Positions 54,543 through 62,985 of a DNA stretch of 64,000 nucleotides are shown here, in pieces. The notes under the pieces were generated by a model. The model had not been told where the DNA came from. It did no database searches and saw nothing but the letters and a program-made list of their open reading frames with translations. A program made the position numbers and the translations under genes. Numbering within the stretch: position 1 is the stretch's first letter; each line of letters opens with the position of its first letter. The stretch comes from Methylonatrum sp040877625 (GTDB taxonomy: Bacteria > Pseudomonadota > Gammaproteobacteria > Nitrococcales > Aquisalimonadaceae), in contig JBBDNK010000001.1 of NCBI GenBank assembly GCA_040877625.1, positions 112,245-176,244 of the forward strand. Direction: 5' to 3'.

Positions 54543-56252
54543 ATGATGGAAAAGCAGGCCACCGGTATAGACCTGTTCGATGCCATTACCCATGGTGGCT
54601 TGCCGCAGCGCCACCTCACATTGATTTCCGGCGCGCCGGGTAGCGGCAAGACCGTGCTGGCTCTGCAGATTCTCGCGCAATCGGCGCACAAGCATGATGA
54701 ACGCGCGGTGTTCGTGGCCTTTGAAGAGTGCACGTCGATGCTGATGGACACCAGTACCGGCTTCGACTGGAACCTGGCCGGCCTGGTCGACAGCCACATT
54801 GCCATGGTCGATGCGGATGTGAACAGCTTCGAGCTCGCCTCGCGCAGCTTCGATATCGGCGGTCTGCTGGCGACGGCGCAGGCCCGCGCGGAATCCATGA
54901 ATGCCAGTCGGGTCGTTTTCGACGGCATCGACGTGCTGCTCGGATTACTCCAGGACCGCCGGGATGCCCAGCGGGAACTCTATCGCCTGCGCGCCTGGCT
55001 GCGGGAAACCGGACTGACAATCATCATCACCGCCAAGGATGAGAATGACACGCCGCTTTACGGCGCCTACCCGGGATTCCTCGACTACGTAGCCGACTGC
55101 GTGATTCATCTGGGTTTTCGGGGCACCAACCGCGCGGAGCTCTTTCAGCGCAGCCTGCAGATTCTGAAGTACCGGGGCTCGGCGCATCCCAGCCACCCCA
55201 TCCCGTTTGTAGTAACCGAACGCGGCCTGGAACTGCTGTGCGGCAGCGATATTCGCTTTACCCATCCGGTATTCCTTAATCGCCTGCCCACAGGCGTCAA
55301 GGAACTCGATGAGATGCTCGATGGCGGCTATCTGCAAGGCTCCAGCACATTGATTTCCGGCGTACCCGGGACCGCAAAAACCACCCTGGCATCTGCGTTT
55401 GCCGCCGCCGCTGCCGCCCGCGGCGAGCCGACGCTGCTGGTGAGTTTCGATGAAGCAGAGGATCAGATCATACGAAACGTCAGGTCGGTAGGACTGGATC
55501 TGAGCACGCCTCGCGACGCCGGTCTGCTGCATATTGTCTCCCTGCGCGCCAGCGGCGCATCCGCCGAACAGCGATTCATCACCATTCGCCGCCTGATTGA
55601 AGACGTGCAGCCTCGGCACCTGATTGTGGACCCGCTTTCCGCACTGGTGAAGGCAAGCGGCGAAGAAGTTGCCGGGACGGTGGCGGATGAGCTGCTCGTG
55701 CGCTGCAAACAGCTCGGCATGACCGTGATCATGACAACCCTGCTTGGCGGTGCCGGCGCCGCGGAAGAAACCGACAGTCATATCTCCACCATCGCCGACA
55801 ACTGGATCAATCTCTCCTACAACATTCTCGGCGGCGAGCGCAACCGCGCACTCACCGTCATCAAGGCGCGCGGGACTGCGCATTCCAACCAGGTGCGGGA
55901 ACTCATCCTTGAACATGCCGGGCTGCGACTGGAAGATGTGTACACGTCCGGCGGTTCCGTGCTGATGGGGACCGCCCGAATGGAACGGGAGCACAATGAA
56001 CGCGAACTGGAGCGGCACCGGATTGAGGAGCATGACCGCTTCGTACATGAACTGGAAAACGGCATTCACGCCATGCAGGAACAGCAACGGGAGTTGAGCC
56101 GGCAGTTGGACAAGCAGGAGGCCGCGCTGAGCGCAGCTATCCAGAGCGAGGCCGAGCGGCAGTCCGAGCGCGGCGGGCTCCACCACAGTATTCGCTCCAG
56201 CCGATCACGTAGCAGGACTAACGATGAACAAACAAGCGGGGAGGACTGCTGA
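54543..56252 (+). CDS. kaiC: KaiC-like two-domain ATPase
   Basis: 569 residues: CI with P-loop GAPGSGKT (30-37) and catalytic FEE (60-62), CII with GVPGTAKT (273-280) and FDE (302-304), then a coiled-coil tail (about 480-540, rich in Glu, Gln, Arg). The CII segment DSHISTIADN keeps Ser415 and Thr416 at the positions of the cyanobacterial phosphosites Ser431/Thr432. There is no kaiA beside it, so any rhythm would be of the reduced, damped type described for non-cyanobacterial KaiC. AGAAGG lies 6 nt before the ATG. Confidence 0.92.
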   Translation: MMEKQATGIDLFDAITHGGLPQRHLTLISGAPGSGKTVLALQILAQSAHKHDERAVFVAFEECTSMLMDTSTGFDWNLAGLVDSHIAMVDADVNSFELASRSFDIGGLLATAQARAESMNASRVVFDGIDVLLGLLQDRRDAQRELYRLRAWLRETGLTIIITAKDENDTPLYGAYPGFLDYVADCVIHLGFRGTNRAELFQRSLQILKYRGSAHPSHPIPFVVTERGLELLCGSDIRFTHPVFLNRLPTGVKELDEMLDGGYLQGSSTLISGVPGTAKTTLASAFAAAAAARGEPTLLVSFDEAEDQIIRNVRSVGLDLSTPRDAGLLHIVSLRASGASAEQRFITIRRLIEDVQPRHLIVDPLSALVKASGEEVAGTVADELLVRCKQLGMTVIMTTLLGGAGAAEETDSHISTIADNWINLSYNILGGERNRALTVIKARGTAHSNQVRELILEHAGLRLEDVYTSGGSVLMGTARMEREHNERELERHRIEEHDRFVHELENGIHAMQEQQRELSRQLDKQEAALSAAIQSEAERQSERGGLHHSIRSSRSRSRTNDEQTSGEDC

Positions 56253-56253
56253 A

Positions 56254-56547
56254 GTGGCCACAACCCCGATAGAGGAATCATCCCGACCGATTATTGAACT
56301 CTACATCGCGGGAGATGCGCCCGGATCCCTGCGCGCACGCACCGCGGTGCAGAATTTTCTGCAGCAGACCGGTATTGCCGCCGATCTTGAAGTGGTCGAC
56401 GTGCTTCGCGAGCCCAGCCGGGCACTGGCCGCCGGACTGCTGGCCACCCCTACTCTGGTGATCTACACCAGCCAGCGCATTACCCGAGTTGTCGGCGACA
56501 GGTTCGAAGAGCAAAGCCTGCGAACCTGGCTGGGCACACCGTCATGA
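56254..56547 (+). CDS. kaiB: KaiB-like protein
   Basis: 97 residues: IIELYIAGDAPGSLRARTAVQNFLQQ, LEVVDVLREPSRALAAGLLATPTLVIYT, and GDRFEEQSLRTWLG, the thioredoxin-like KaiB pattern including ATPTL. GGGGAGG 9 nt before the GTG at 56254 favours this start; ATG 56224, overlapping kaiC by 29 nt, is the alternative. KaiB binds KaiC and changes its state. Adjacent kaiC supports the name. Confidence 0.88.
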   Translation: MATTPIEESSRPIIELYIAGDAPGSLRARTAVQNFLQQTGIAADLEVVDVLREPSRALAAGLLATPTLVIYTSQRITRVVGDRFEEQSLRTWLGTPS

Positions 56548-56563
56548 AGCACGACCCGGCTCC

Positions 56564-57844
56564 CTAACGAACGTGATCCACTTCCTGACCGAGCATCTCG
56601 GGAGTGACCAGAACCACCCCTCCCGGGGTCACGTAGAAACGACCACGATCCTGTTCCAGGTCGTAGCCAATGACGGTGCCGTTGGGTATGCGGCAGCCCT
56701 CATCGATCACCGCGCGGCGAATATGACTACCTTGCCCAACCGTCACAGCCGGCAGCAGCACCGAGTCCTCGACCAGGGATTGCGGACGTATCTGCACCTG
56801 TGAAAATAACAGGCTGTGGCGCACCAGCGAGCCGGCGATGATATCGCCACCGGAGACCATGGAATCCAGCGCCATGCCCGGCATGGTCTCGCCGCCAATG
56901 CTGACGTTGATGAACTTGGCCGGCGGCAACTGGGCCTGATAGGTCCAGATCGGCCATTCCTCGTCGTAGATATCGAGCTCTGGCGTTGCTCCGATCAACT
57001 CCTGATTGGCCTCGTAGAAGGTATCCACGGTACCGACATCGCGCCAGTAGGGCTGTTCCCCCGTGTGTGGATCCCGAAACGGGTAGGCCACTACCTTCGA
57101 CTGATGAATGGCCCGGGGAATGACATCACGCCCGAAATCCCGGCTGGACTGGGCGTTATCCGCATCTTCCCGCAGCACGCGGAAGAGATAGTCGCGGTTG
57201 AATACGTAGATCCCCATGGACACCAGGGCATTGGCTGGATCTCCGGGAACGGCATCCGGCCGCTCCGGCTTCTCCGTGAACTCCAGCACCTGTCCGTGCG
57301 CATCGACACTCATTACCCCGAAGGCCTTGGCGCGCGCGATCGGCGTCTCCACACAACCGACCGTCATATCCGCACCGGACTCCACATGCCGGGCAATCAT
57401 GGTGCCGTAGTCCATCTTGTAGACGTGGTCCCCGGCCAGCACCATCACGTAGCGCGGATCGTGCGCGGTGATGATATCGATGCTCTGGTAAACGGCGTCC
57501 GCCGTGCCCGCATACCAGAGCGGCTGATCCAGGCGTTGCTGGGCCGGTACCAGCTCGACAAACTCGCCGAACTCGCCGCGGAGAAAGCCCCAGCCCCGCT
57601 GCACGTGCTGGATCAGTGAATGGGCCTTGTACTGCGTCAGCACCTGGATACGCCGAATGCCGGAGTTGATGCAATTGGACAGAGGAAAATCGATAAGCCG
57701 GAACTTCCCCCCGAACGGCACCGCGGGTTTGGTGCGCCAGTCAGTGAGATTGGCCAGCCGCCCGCCGCGGCCGCCGGCAAGGATCAATGCCAGGGTATCT
57801 CGGGTCAGTCGACTGACAAAACGCGGGTTTCTCTCCAGGAACAT
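56564..57844 (-). CDS. glgC: glucose-1-phosphate adenylyltransferase GlgC
   Basis: Makes ADP-glucose for glycogen. 426 residues: ALILAGGRGGRLANLTDWRTKPAVPFGGKFRLIDFPLSNCINSG, the catalytic YAGTADAVYQ and VLAGDHVYKMDYG segment, and a C-terminal left-handed beta helix. The ATG at 57844 is chosen by alignment with the family N-terminus and AAGG upstream. Convergent with kaiB, 16 nt apart. Confidence 0.94.
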   Translation of the reverse strand: MFLERNPRFVSRLTRDTLALILAGGRGGRLANLTDWRTKPAVPFGGKFRLIDFPLSNCINSGIRRIQVLTQYKAHSLIQHVQRGWGFLRGEFGEFVELVPAQQRLDQPLWYAGTADAVYQSIDIITAHDPRYVMVLAGDHVYKMDYGTMIARHVESGADMTVGCVETPIARAKAFGVMSVDAHGQVLEFTEKPERPDAVPGDPANALVSMGIYVFNRDYLFRVLREDADNAQSSRDFGRDVIPRAIHQSKVVAYPFRDPHTGEQPYWRDVGTVDTFYEANQELIGATPELDIYDEEWPIWTYQAQLPPAKFINVSIGGETMPGMALDSMVSGGDIIAGSLVRHSLLFSQVQIRPQSLVEDSVLLPAVTVGQGSHIRRAVIDEGCRIPNGTVIGYDLEQDRGRFYVTPGGVVLVTPEMLGQEVDHVR

Positions 57845-58049
57845 CCTGTAACCTTGCCTTGCTCTAAGCTGCGGAGGGTAGTCTGCCGTGAAGGATACTG
57901 GTGCTGACGAATTGTGCCAACGCCAAAAAGACGTATGGCGGCGGAATCCAGCCTTCCCTAAGCTCTTGTAACCGGGATCACGATCATCAGGGGATGCCGT
58001 GGACCACCTGAATAGACCTGAAATGCCTTGCCACATCTGGAGAAACCGC

Positions 58050-58724
58050 ATGTTCCGAGCGCTCTTCGCCGGACTGTTGCTGCTCATGGGCGGATCCGCC
58101 CACGCAGGCACTGTGATGGAAATCCGGGAACAGGAAGACAGCGTTTCCTGGACCGAGATGTCCGGCCAGCAGGCTCGCATGTCGGGCGTCGGCGATGCCT
58201 ACGTGCTGATGGATGCGGCCAGCGGGCAATTCGTTGCCGTGTTTCCGAATGCGCGCCAGATCATGGACATGAGCATCGATTTACCGGCGCAAACCGAAAA
58301 CAGCAACGAACCGTCACCGCATCGGCTTGAATTCAACCGTCTGGGCAAAGCGGAACCCATTGCCGGGTATCCCACCGAACGGTACAGCGTCGTGGCCAAC
58401 CACCGTCTGTGCGCGGAACTCTGGCTGTCCCGGGAGGCCCTGGAATACTCCGGCATCAGGCCGTTTCTGCGTGCCTTTCGACGGTTCTATGCGCAGCAGC
58501 GGGCACTGTTTGAATCACGCGGCCTGCAGTACGAAGCCTGCGACGATGCCCGGCAGGCGGCAATGGAACGCTACGAAGAGCTGGGCCTGCCGATGCGCAC
58601 CCGGGATGCAAACGGCAATACGCTCCAGGAGGTGTTGAGCATCGGCACCAACGTAAAGCTGGAGGAGGAGCGATTTCGCATCCCCGATGGTTACGAACGC
58701 ATTAACATGGAAGATCTGCGCTGA
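58050..58724 (+). CDS. exported hypothetical protein
   Basis: 224 residues: signal peptide MFRALFAGLLLLMGGSAHAG, then a beta-rich domain (VMEIREQEDSVSWTEMSGQQARMSG, YVLMDAASGQFVAVFPNARQIMDM) and a C-terminal helix ending ERINMEDLR. Resembles the DUF4412 style of periplasmic proteins but not enough to name. GGAGA 6 nt before the ATG. Divergent from glgC. Confidence 0.7.
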   Translation: MFRALFAGLLLLMGGSAHAGTVMEIREQEDSVSWTEMSGQQARMSGVGDAYVLMDAASGQFVAVFPNARQIMDMSIDLPAQTENSNEPSPHRLEFNRLGKAEPIAGYPTERYSVVANHRLCAELWLSREALEYSGIRPFLRAFRRFYAQQRALFESRGLQYEACDDARQAAMERYEELGLPMRTRDANGNTLQEVLSIGTNVKLEEERFRIPDGYERINMEDLR

Positions 58725-59354
58725 TCAGCCGCGACCCCAGCGCCGCAGACGCCCCTCACGCAGCAGGCGGCGAACATCGGCGGGCCGATCCACGTCCCAG
58801 CTCGCAGGCAGCTCCGTGGCGCGCAGGCGGCAGCGGCGGATGCGGGTCCGCGTTTGCCGCAGCACCCGGTCGGTACCCCAATCAACGCCGCGAAATAACA
58901 TGGCCACCGATCGGCGCATCCCGATAAGGACATAGCCTCCGTCCTCGGCCGGGGTCAGCACCAGATCACGGCCTCCGGCCAGGGCAGCAACCGCATCCCG
59001 CAATTGCCCGGCCGTGAGTGGCGTGCAGTCCGCACCGATGATGATGACCGCGTCCGCCCGTCGCAGCACCAGCCGGGCAGCGTGGAGCATGCGCGCACCC
59101 AGATCGCCCGGCGGCTGCGCGTGCAGGGGCAGCGCATGCCTTGCTGCCAGCCGGCGTAACACCGGGTGGGCCCGGTCCGGGGCACACCAGAGCTCCACCG
59201 CGGCGGCGTCCGCAGCCACGGCGGTCTCCACCGTGGCTGCCAGCAATCTCCGGTACCAGCGACAGGCACCCTGCGCGCCCCAGGCCCGGCGCAGGCGGGT
59301 CTTTACCCTGCCCGGCACCGGCGCCTTGGCAAACACCAGCAGCACCACGCGCAT
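58725..59354 (-). CDS. DUF2064/TIGR04282-type transferase
   Basis: 209 residues: MRVVLLVFAKAPVPGRVKTRLRRAWG, LWCAPDRAHP, VIIIGADCTPLTAGQLRDAVAAL and DLVLTPAEDGGYVLIGMRRSV, a nucleotidyl/glycosyl-transferase-like fold of the TIGR04282 group. The group name refers to arsenosugar genes but is used widely; true substrate unknown. One nt separates it from the next gene upstream, so they form one unit. Confidence 0.85.
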   Translation of the reverse strand: MRVVLLVFAKAPVPGRVKTRLRRAWGAQGACRWYRRLLAATVETAVAADAAAVELWCAPDRAHPVLRRLAARHALPLHAQPPGDLGARMLHAARLVLRRADAVIIIGADCTPLTAGQLRDAVAALAGGRDLVLTPAEDGGYVLIGMRRSVAMLFRGVDWGTDRVLRQTRTRIRRCRLRATELPASWDVDRPADVRRLLREGRLRRWGRG

Positions 59355-59355
59355 G

Positions 59356-60030
59356 TCAATTCCCGTAGTAACGCCGATGAAGCTCGGCGGGATCCACGCC
59401 GCGCCAATAGGCATAGCGCAGCCGCCACATCAGAACGATGGTTGCCCACACGCCATTGTCCTCCCATCGACGGGCCGATGTACGCACACGCCACCGGAGA
59501 CATGCAGGCCGGCCAAGGGCCCGCAAGGCGCTGCTCAGCGCGACGTCCTCCATCAACGGAATGCGGGGAAATCCACCCACCTTCCTGAACAGCGCGCGGC
59601 GCACAAAGATCGCCTGATCCCCGGTCGCAATGCCGCTGAGGCAGGAACGTGCATTCATGAACCATGCGATCACGCGGAAAACCATGCCCGGCGCGTCCAA
59701 AGTCACCGAAAAGCGACCCCAGTCCCGGCCCTGGCCGAGCGCCCGATCAATGGCTTCGTGACCATCCACCGGCACCAGCGTGTCCGCATGCACGAACCAG
59801 AGCACATTTCCCCGCGCGGCTTCGGCACCGGCATTCATCTGTGCCGCACGTCCGCGCTCGGCGGCGATAACCCGGTCCACCAACCCTTCGGCCATATCCA
59901 CGGTCGCATCCAGACTGCCGCCATCGACCAGCAGCACCTCATGCCCCTCTGCCCGCAACCGCTGCAACGGCGCCAGGGTGAGGCCGATTGTGGCTTCCTC
60001 ATTCAGCGTGGGAACGATCACGGAAAGCAT
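59356..60030 (-). CDS. TIGR04283-type family 2 glycosyltransferase
   Basis: 224 residues: MLSVIVPTLNEEATIGLTLAPL, VLLVDGGSLDATVDMA, VIAAERGRAAQMNAGAEAARGNVLWFVHADT (DxD-like HAD), GDQAIFVRRALFRKVGGFP and LMEDVALS. GT-A fold. It usually pairs with a TIGR04282 gene as here. Product unknown. Its 5' end is about 70 nt from tRNA-Ala. Confidence 0.88.
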   Translation of the reverse strand: MLSVIVPTLNEEATIGLTLAPLQRLRAEGHEVLLVDGGSLDATVDMAEGLVDRVIAAERGRAAQMNAGAEAARGNVLWFVHADTLVPVDGHEAIDRALGQGRDWGRFSVTLDAPGMVFRVIAWFMNARSCLSGIATGDQAIFVRRALFRKVGGFPRIPLMEDVALSSALRALGRPACLRWRVRTSARRWEDNGVWATIVLMWRLRYAYWRGVDPAELHRRYYGN

Positions 60031-60101
60031 CAGGCGTGGTCTTGGTGACGGCGATGAATGGTGATACTCTAACGCCGCTCACGAGGTGAGCAAGCATTAT
60101 C

Positions 60102-60177
60102 GGGGACGTAGCTCAGTTGGGAGAGCGCAGCAATCGCACTGCTGAGGTCAGGGGTTCGACTCCCCTCGTCTCCACCA
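60102..60177 (+). tRNA. tRNA-Ala(CGC)
   Basis: Acceptor GGGGACG/CGTCTCC with the G3:U70 pair that specifies alanine, D arm GCTCAGTTGGGAGAGC, anticodon CGC (60135-60137) in loop ATCGCAC, T arm AGGGG-TTCGACT-CCCCT, discriminator A and encoded CCA (60175-60177). It reads GCG. The accessory-looking region starts right after it. Confidence 0.96.
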
Positions 60178-60193
60178 AACACCCAATAGAATC

Positions 60194-60215
60194 AGGCGCT
60201 TACGGGCGCCTTTTT
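60194..60215 (+). terminator. terminator after tRNA-Ala
   Basis: AGGCGC-TTACGG-GCGCCT followed by TTTTT, 17 nt after the tRNA CCA end: a standard rho-independent terminator. Confidence 0.8.
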
Positions 60216-60570
60216 CTTTGTGCCCGCATAAGAGCCCACAACTCGAGAATGATACTCGGACGCCAAAATGCCACGCCCGATGGCGAGGCGTCGTAGGCAG
60301 GATTGGTGCGGCATAGCTTGACGCTTAATCACTGGGTCGGCGGTTCGCACGCCCTTCCTGGACCGAAGGCGCCATTGGAGCGCACCACAGAAGGGACGAA
60401 CTCGCAATCCGCAATGCCTGCTTAACGTTTCGGTGCGAACGATTCGTACAAGAGATAGGAAGCATCCGCGCAACAATATGTGTTGTATGCACAACACATT
60501 CATCCCATACTATCCATTATTAGGCTCAGCTAGGCTGATCACCATCGCCAAGTTCATGGAGGGCTGCGCA
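60216..60570. other. 355-bp non-coding stretch upstream of the Panacea-domain gene
   Basis: No gene is seen. Contains a 22-bp palindrome (listed apart) and -10-like TACTAT (60508-60513). The -35-like TTGTAT is 19 nt away, inside the palindrome. A long frame from 60433 runs into the Panacea-domain gene but has no ribosome site. The base composition is less GC-rich from here on. Confidence 0.45.
60478..60499. promoter_or_regulatory. 22-bp palindrome, candidate operator of the TA module
   Basis: ATGTGTTGT-ATGC-ACAACACAT, perfect 9-bp arms, 72 nt before the start of the Panacea-domain gene. It overlaps a -35-like TTGTAT, the usual place for an autorepressing antitoxin to bind. No T tract follows, so a terminator is less likely. 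Confidence 0.45.
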
Positions 60571-61032
60571 ATGGCGAATACAACTGCTCAGAGCGTCGCA
60601 ACGTACCTCCTATGGTTCTCAAATGAGCACGGCGACCTACTGACCAACCTCAAGTTACAAAAGCTGGTGTACTACGCACAGGCGTGGTACCTCGCGCTGG
60701 AGCGGGAGTCCTTATTTGACGATGAGATCCAGGCGTGGGTCCATGGGCCAGTAATACCTGCTGTATATCGCGCTTATCGCGACTTTAAATGGAGTCCCAT
60801 CTTGGTTGAAGTGGATAAGCCCAATCTCCCACCAAAGATTGAAGAACACCTTGCCGATGTAATGGCGGAGTATGGCGGATTTTCGGCTTATGATTTAGAG
60901 CGCATGACGCATAGCGAATTGCCTTGGCTTGAAGCTAGGGGCGGGATTCCCGCCGATGAAAGCTCTAACGCCCCTATCTCGCAAGACACTATGGCTCACT
61001 TTTACCGGAAGTGCGCCGAGGCATCCAATTAA
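60571..61032 (+). CDS. Panacea-domain (DUF4065) protein, candidate antitoxin
   Basis: 153 residues: AQSVATYLLWFSNEHGDLLTNLKLQKLVYYAQAWYLALERESLFDDEIQAWVHGPVIPAVYRAYRDF is the DUF4065/Panacea pattern (LKLQKLVYYAQAWYL and WVHGPVIPAVY). Panacea proteins are known to neutralise many unrelated toxins. GGAGGG 7 nt before the ATG sets the start; no extra DNA-binding domain is present. It overlaps the next gene by 22 nt if GTG 61011 is used, as toxin-antitoxin pairs often do. Confidence 0.85.
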   Translation: MANTTAQSVATYLLWFSNEHGDLLTNLKLQKLVYYAQAWYLALERESLFDDEIQAWVHGPVIPAVYRAYRDFKWSPILVEVDKPNLPPKIEEHLADVMAEYGGFSAYDLERMTHSELPWLEARGGIPADESSNAPISQDTMAHFYRKCAEASN

Positions 61033-61481
61033 TTGAGGGGCTCGTGGCTAACGGCAAAATAAAAGCTAGGAAGCCGCCACCCACGGAACATGGGATTAAA
61101 GTTACTTCTCTCCCCGCGCTTGAAGACGATATTGTGCGGTTTTCTTTCAAGCACTTGGACTTAACGCACGAGAAATTCTGCTGTAATGGCAAGGACCGTC
61201 AATACTTCGCCAAGTTGTTGCAGCGCCTAAAAGACCTGTCAGCTTGGAAGGCCAACGAGGTTCATGCCGAGCGTTCATCTGCGCTACGCTCCCACCCAAT
61301 ACACTGGGACAGAACATCAGAACCCAATGGGTTCAGACGGTTGAACGATCAGCTAAGAGACCTCCCCGCCTTCCAGTTCGAGATCTCATCCAACGCTCAT
61401 GGACGCGTTCACGGGTTTTTCATAGATAACGTATTCTTCGTCATCTGGCTCGATCCGGATCACCTGCTTTATCTACAGTAA
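61011..61481 (+). CDS. candidate toxin downstream of the Panacea protein
   Basis: 156 residues, not recognised. Middle part is helical (YFAKLLQRLKDLSAWKANEVH); the C-terminus is a run of strands, RVHGFFIDNVFFVIWLDPDH, with His and Asp/Trp that could be catalytic. Such an ending resembles small ribonuclease-like toxins. Start is either GTG 61011 (overlap of 22 nt) or GTG 61044 with GAGGGG 3 nt before it. Toxin role is inferred from position next to the Panacea gene. Confidence 0.55.
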   Translation: MRRGIQLIEGLVANGKIKARKPPPTEHGIKVTSLPALEDDIVRFSFKHLDLTHEKFCCNGKDRQYFAKLLQRLKDLSAWKANEVHAERSSALRSHPIHWDRTSEPNGFRRLNDQLRDLPAFQFEISSNAHGRVHGFFIDNVFFVIWLDPDHLLYLQ

Positions 61482-61539
61482 CCACGCGCCCGTACGCCAG
61501 TAACAGGATCACCGGATTACGGCGATTGTGGATCCATGG

Positions 61540-61568
61540 TTGGCGTAACGCTGCCGCGTCCTTATACT
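61540..61568 (+). promoter_or_regulatory. sigma70 promoter for tRNA-Leu
   Basis: TTGGCG and TATACT separated by 17 nt; transcription would start about 5 nt before the tRNA. Confidence 0.6.
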
Positions 61569-61579
61569 CTCTCCCCAGC

Positions 61580-61663
61580 ACAGGGATGGCGGAACTGGTA
61601 GACGCGCCGGATTCAAAATCCGGTTCCCGAAAGGGAGTGCGAGTCCGATTCTCGCTCCCGGCA
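61580..61663 (+). tRNA. tRNA-Leu(CAA), degenerate acceptor and T loop
   Basis: Long variable arm (GGTTCCCGAAAGGGAGT), anticodon CAA (61614-61616) in loop TTCAAAA and D arm GGCGGAACTGGTAGACGC fit tRNA-Leu. Four conserved positions are off: pairs A1:C72 and A3:G70 fail in acceptor ACAGGGA/TCCCGGC, T-loop position 55 is C (61645), and GCA follows the discriminator where CCA is usual. It could be a pseudo-tRNA or a modified mobile-element tRNA. Confidence 0.8.
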
Positions 61664-61857
61664 GCACTATTAAATAAAAATCAATAACATACATCCGCTA
61701 AATAAATTATCCACACATTATATCCATCAAAGGTGGTGCGGGTTGTCGCCCCTGAGGCCGGACATCGTCAGCAACGCGGCTGCATTAGCCTGCACCTCAA
61801 AAGTAGCGCTCCACAGCAACAGATATAATCTGGCCAACCCTTGCTGGCAAAATTCAA

Positions 61858-62985
61858 ATGAAGAAACCCTCACCCGAGCGCAAAAAAAGGAACGACCGAC
61901 TTTCGCGGAAGCGCGCGCACCGTTCGAAAATACGGGCGCTACTCGCACTCCACCGAAGACAGGCCGAATCTGGCTACTCTCCAAAGCCTAAGAGCGGGAC
62001 ACTGAGACGACACGAGCGACAGCGGATTGTCGCGCCAATGGTGCTTGACCTATACAGCGCGCGGTACAGAGGGAAGGCGCGCCGATTCCTCCGAAAGCTT
62101 AGAAATATTGCTTTTCTAAGCAACAGGAAACTTCGTATCGACTTCTCCAGGACCAATGGCATGACGGCAGCCGCCACACTAAACCTCGTTGCGGAGATGG
62201 ACCGCATCCTGAAGATTAAGCGCAATATACAGTACATAACCTGCATACCGCCTCGTCACAAGGTTGTCCGCCAGATATTTGAACAAGTTGGCCTATCGTG
62301 GCTACTAGGGCTGAGCCTAAATGAGCCCGTTGTAGCAAAGGATGTCCGTTGTTGGCGATTTGTCTCAAGCGATCAAGCCGATGGTGCTATCCCTGGGGAG
62401 CTATTGAGCGAGTTCAGAGACCACCTTCACAGTGATCTAACTCCATCACTTTTCAGAGCTGTTACCGAGGCAATGGCTAATGCGGTGGAACACTCCCATT
62501 CATGCGCCAGAATCGATAGTTTACCTGCACTCGCTAAGAGATGGTGGATGTTTGCAGGAGTTTTCGACAATCAATTAGTGTTTGTGATTTGTGATCTTGG
62601 CGTTGGAATTCCGAATGCTCTCCCCGTGCGCTGGCACGAGCGCATGATAAATCGCGTCATTTCAAGACTGAGACTCGGAACAACTGATGGAGACTACATA
62701 CGCGCAGCCATGGAAATTACTAAGACCCGTACCCAACTACCACATCGCGGGAAGGGCATGACTCAACTACGGGACGTGCTGACAGAGGCACAAGGCGGCA
62801 CTTTAGTGGTCTACAGCAACAAGGGTGCGTATACTTATCAGCCCGCCGAGGAAGACGGGGAACACATAGAGGGATTCAAGACACCCTTGGGCGGCACTAC
62901 TATTGAGTGGAGTCTGCCATTACACCTAGCCACATCGGCAACCGTGCGGGGTGGCCAAGATGAACGAGCCCGAAATTATGATTGA
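61858..62985 (+). CDS. STAS-like plus GHKL ATPase protein
   Basis: 375 residues. N-terminal basic tail (1-55), then a STAS-like domain (about 60-155, LYSARYRGKARRFLRKLR, IDFSRTNGMTAAATLNLV). C-terminal GHKL ATPase: N-box AVTEAMANAVEHS (Glu204, Asn208), G1 DLGVGIP (246-252), G2 HRGKGM (296-301). Looks like an anti-sigma-factor-type kinase. No clear ribosome site before the ATG, so the start is uncertain. Overlaps the DUF4325 gene by 26 nt; the three genes appear co-transcribed. Confidence 0.85.
   Translation: MKKPSPERKKRNDRLSRKRAHRSKIRALLALHRRQAESGYSPKPKSGTLRRHERQRIVAPMVLDLYSARYRGKARRFLRKLRNIAFLSNRKLRIDFSRTNGMTAAATLNLVAEMDRILKIKRNIQYITCIPPRHKVVRQIFEQVGLSWLLGLSLNEPVVAKDVRCWRFVSSDQADGAIPGELLSEFRDHLHSDLTPSLFRAVTEAMANAVEHSHSCARIDSLPALAKRWWMFAGVFDNQLVFVICDLGVGIPNALPVRWHERMINRVISRLRLGTTDGDYIRAAMEITKTRTQLPHRGKGMTQLRDVLTEAQGGTLVVYSNKGAYTYQPAEEDGEHIEGFKTPLGGTTIEWSLPLHLATSATVRGGQDERARNYD

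Noticed and set aside
60433..60570. 46-residue 5' extension of the Panacea protein
   Set aside because: Runs over the palindrome and promoter-like site; GGAGGG before 60571 marks the true start.
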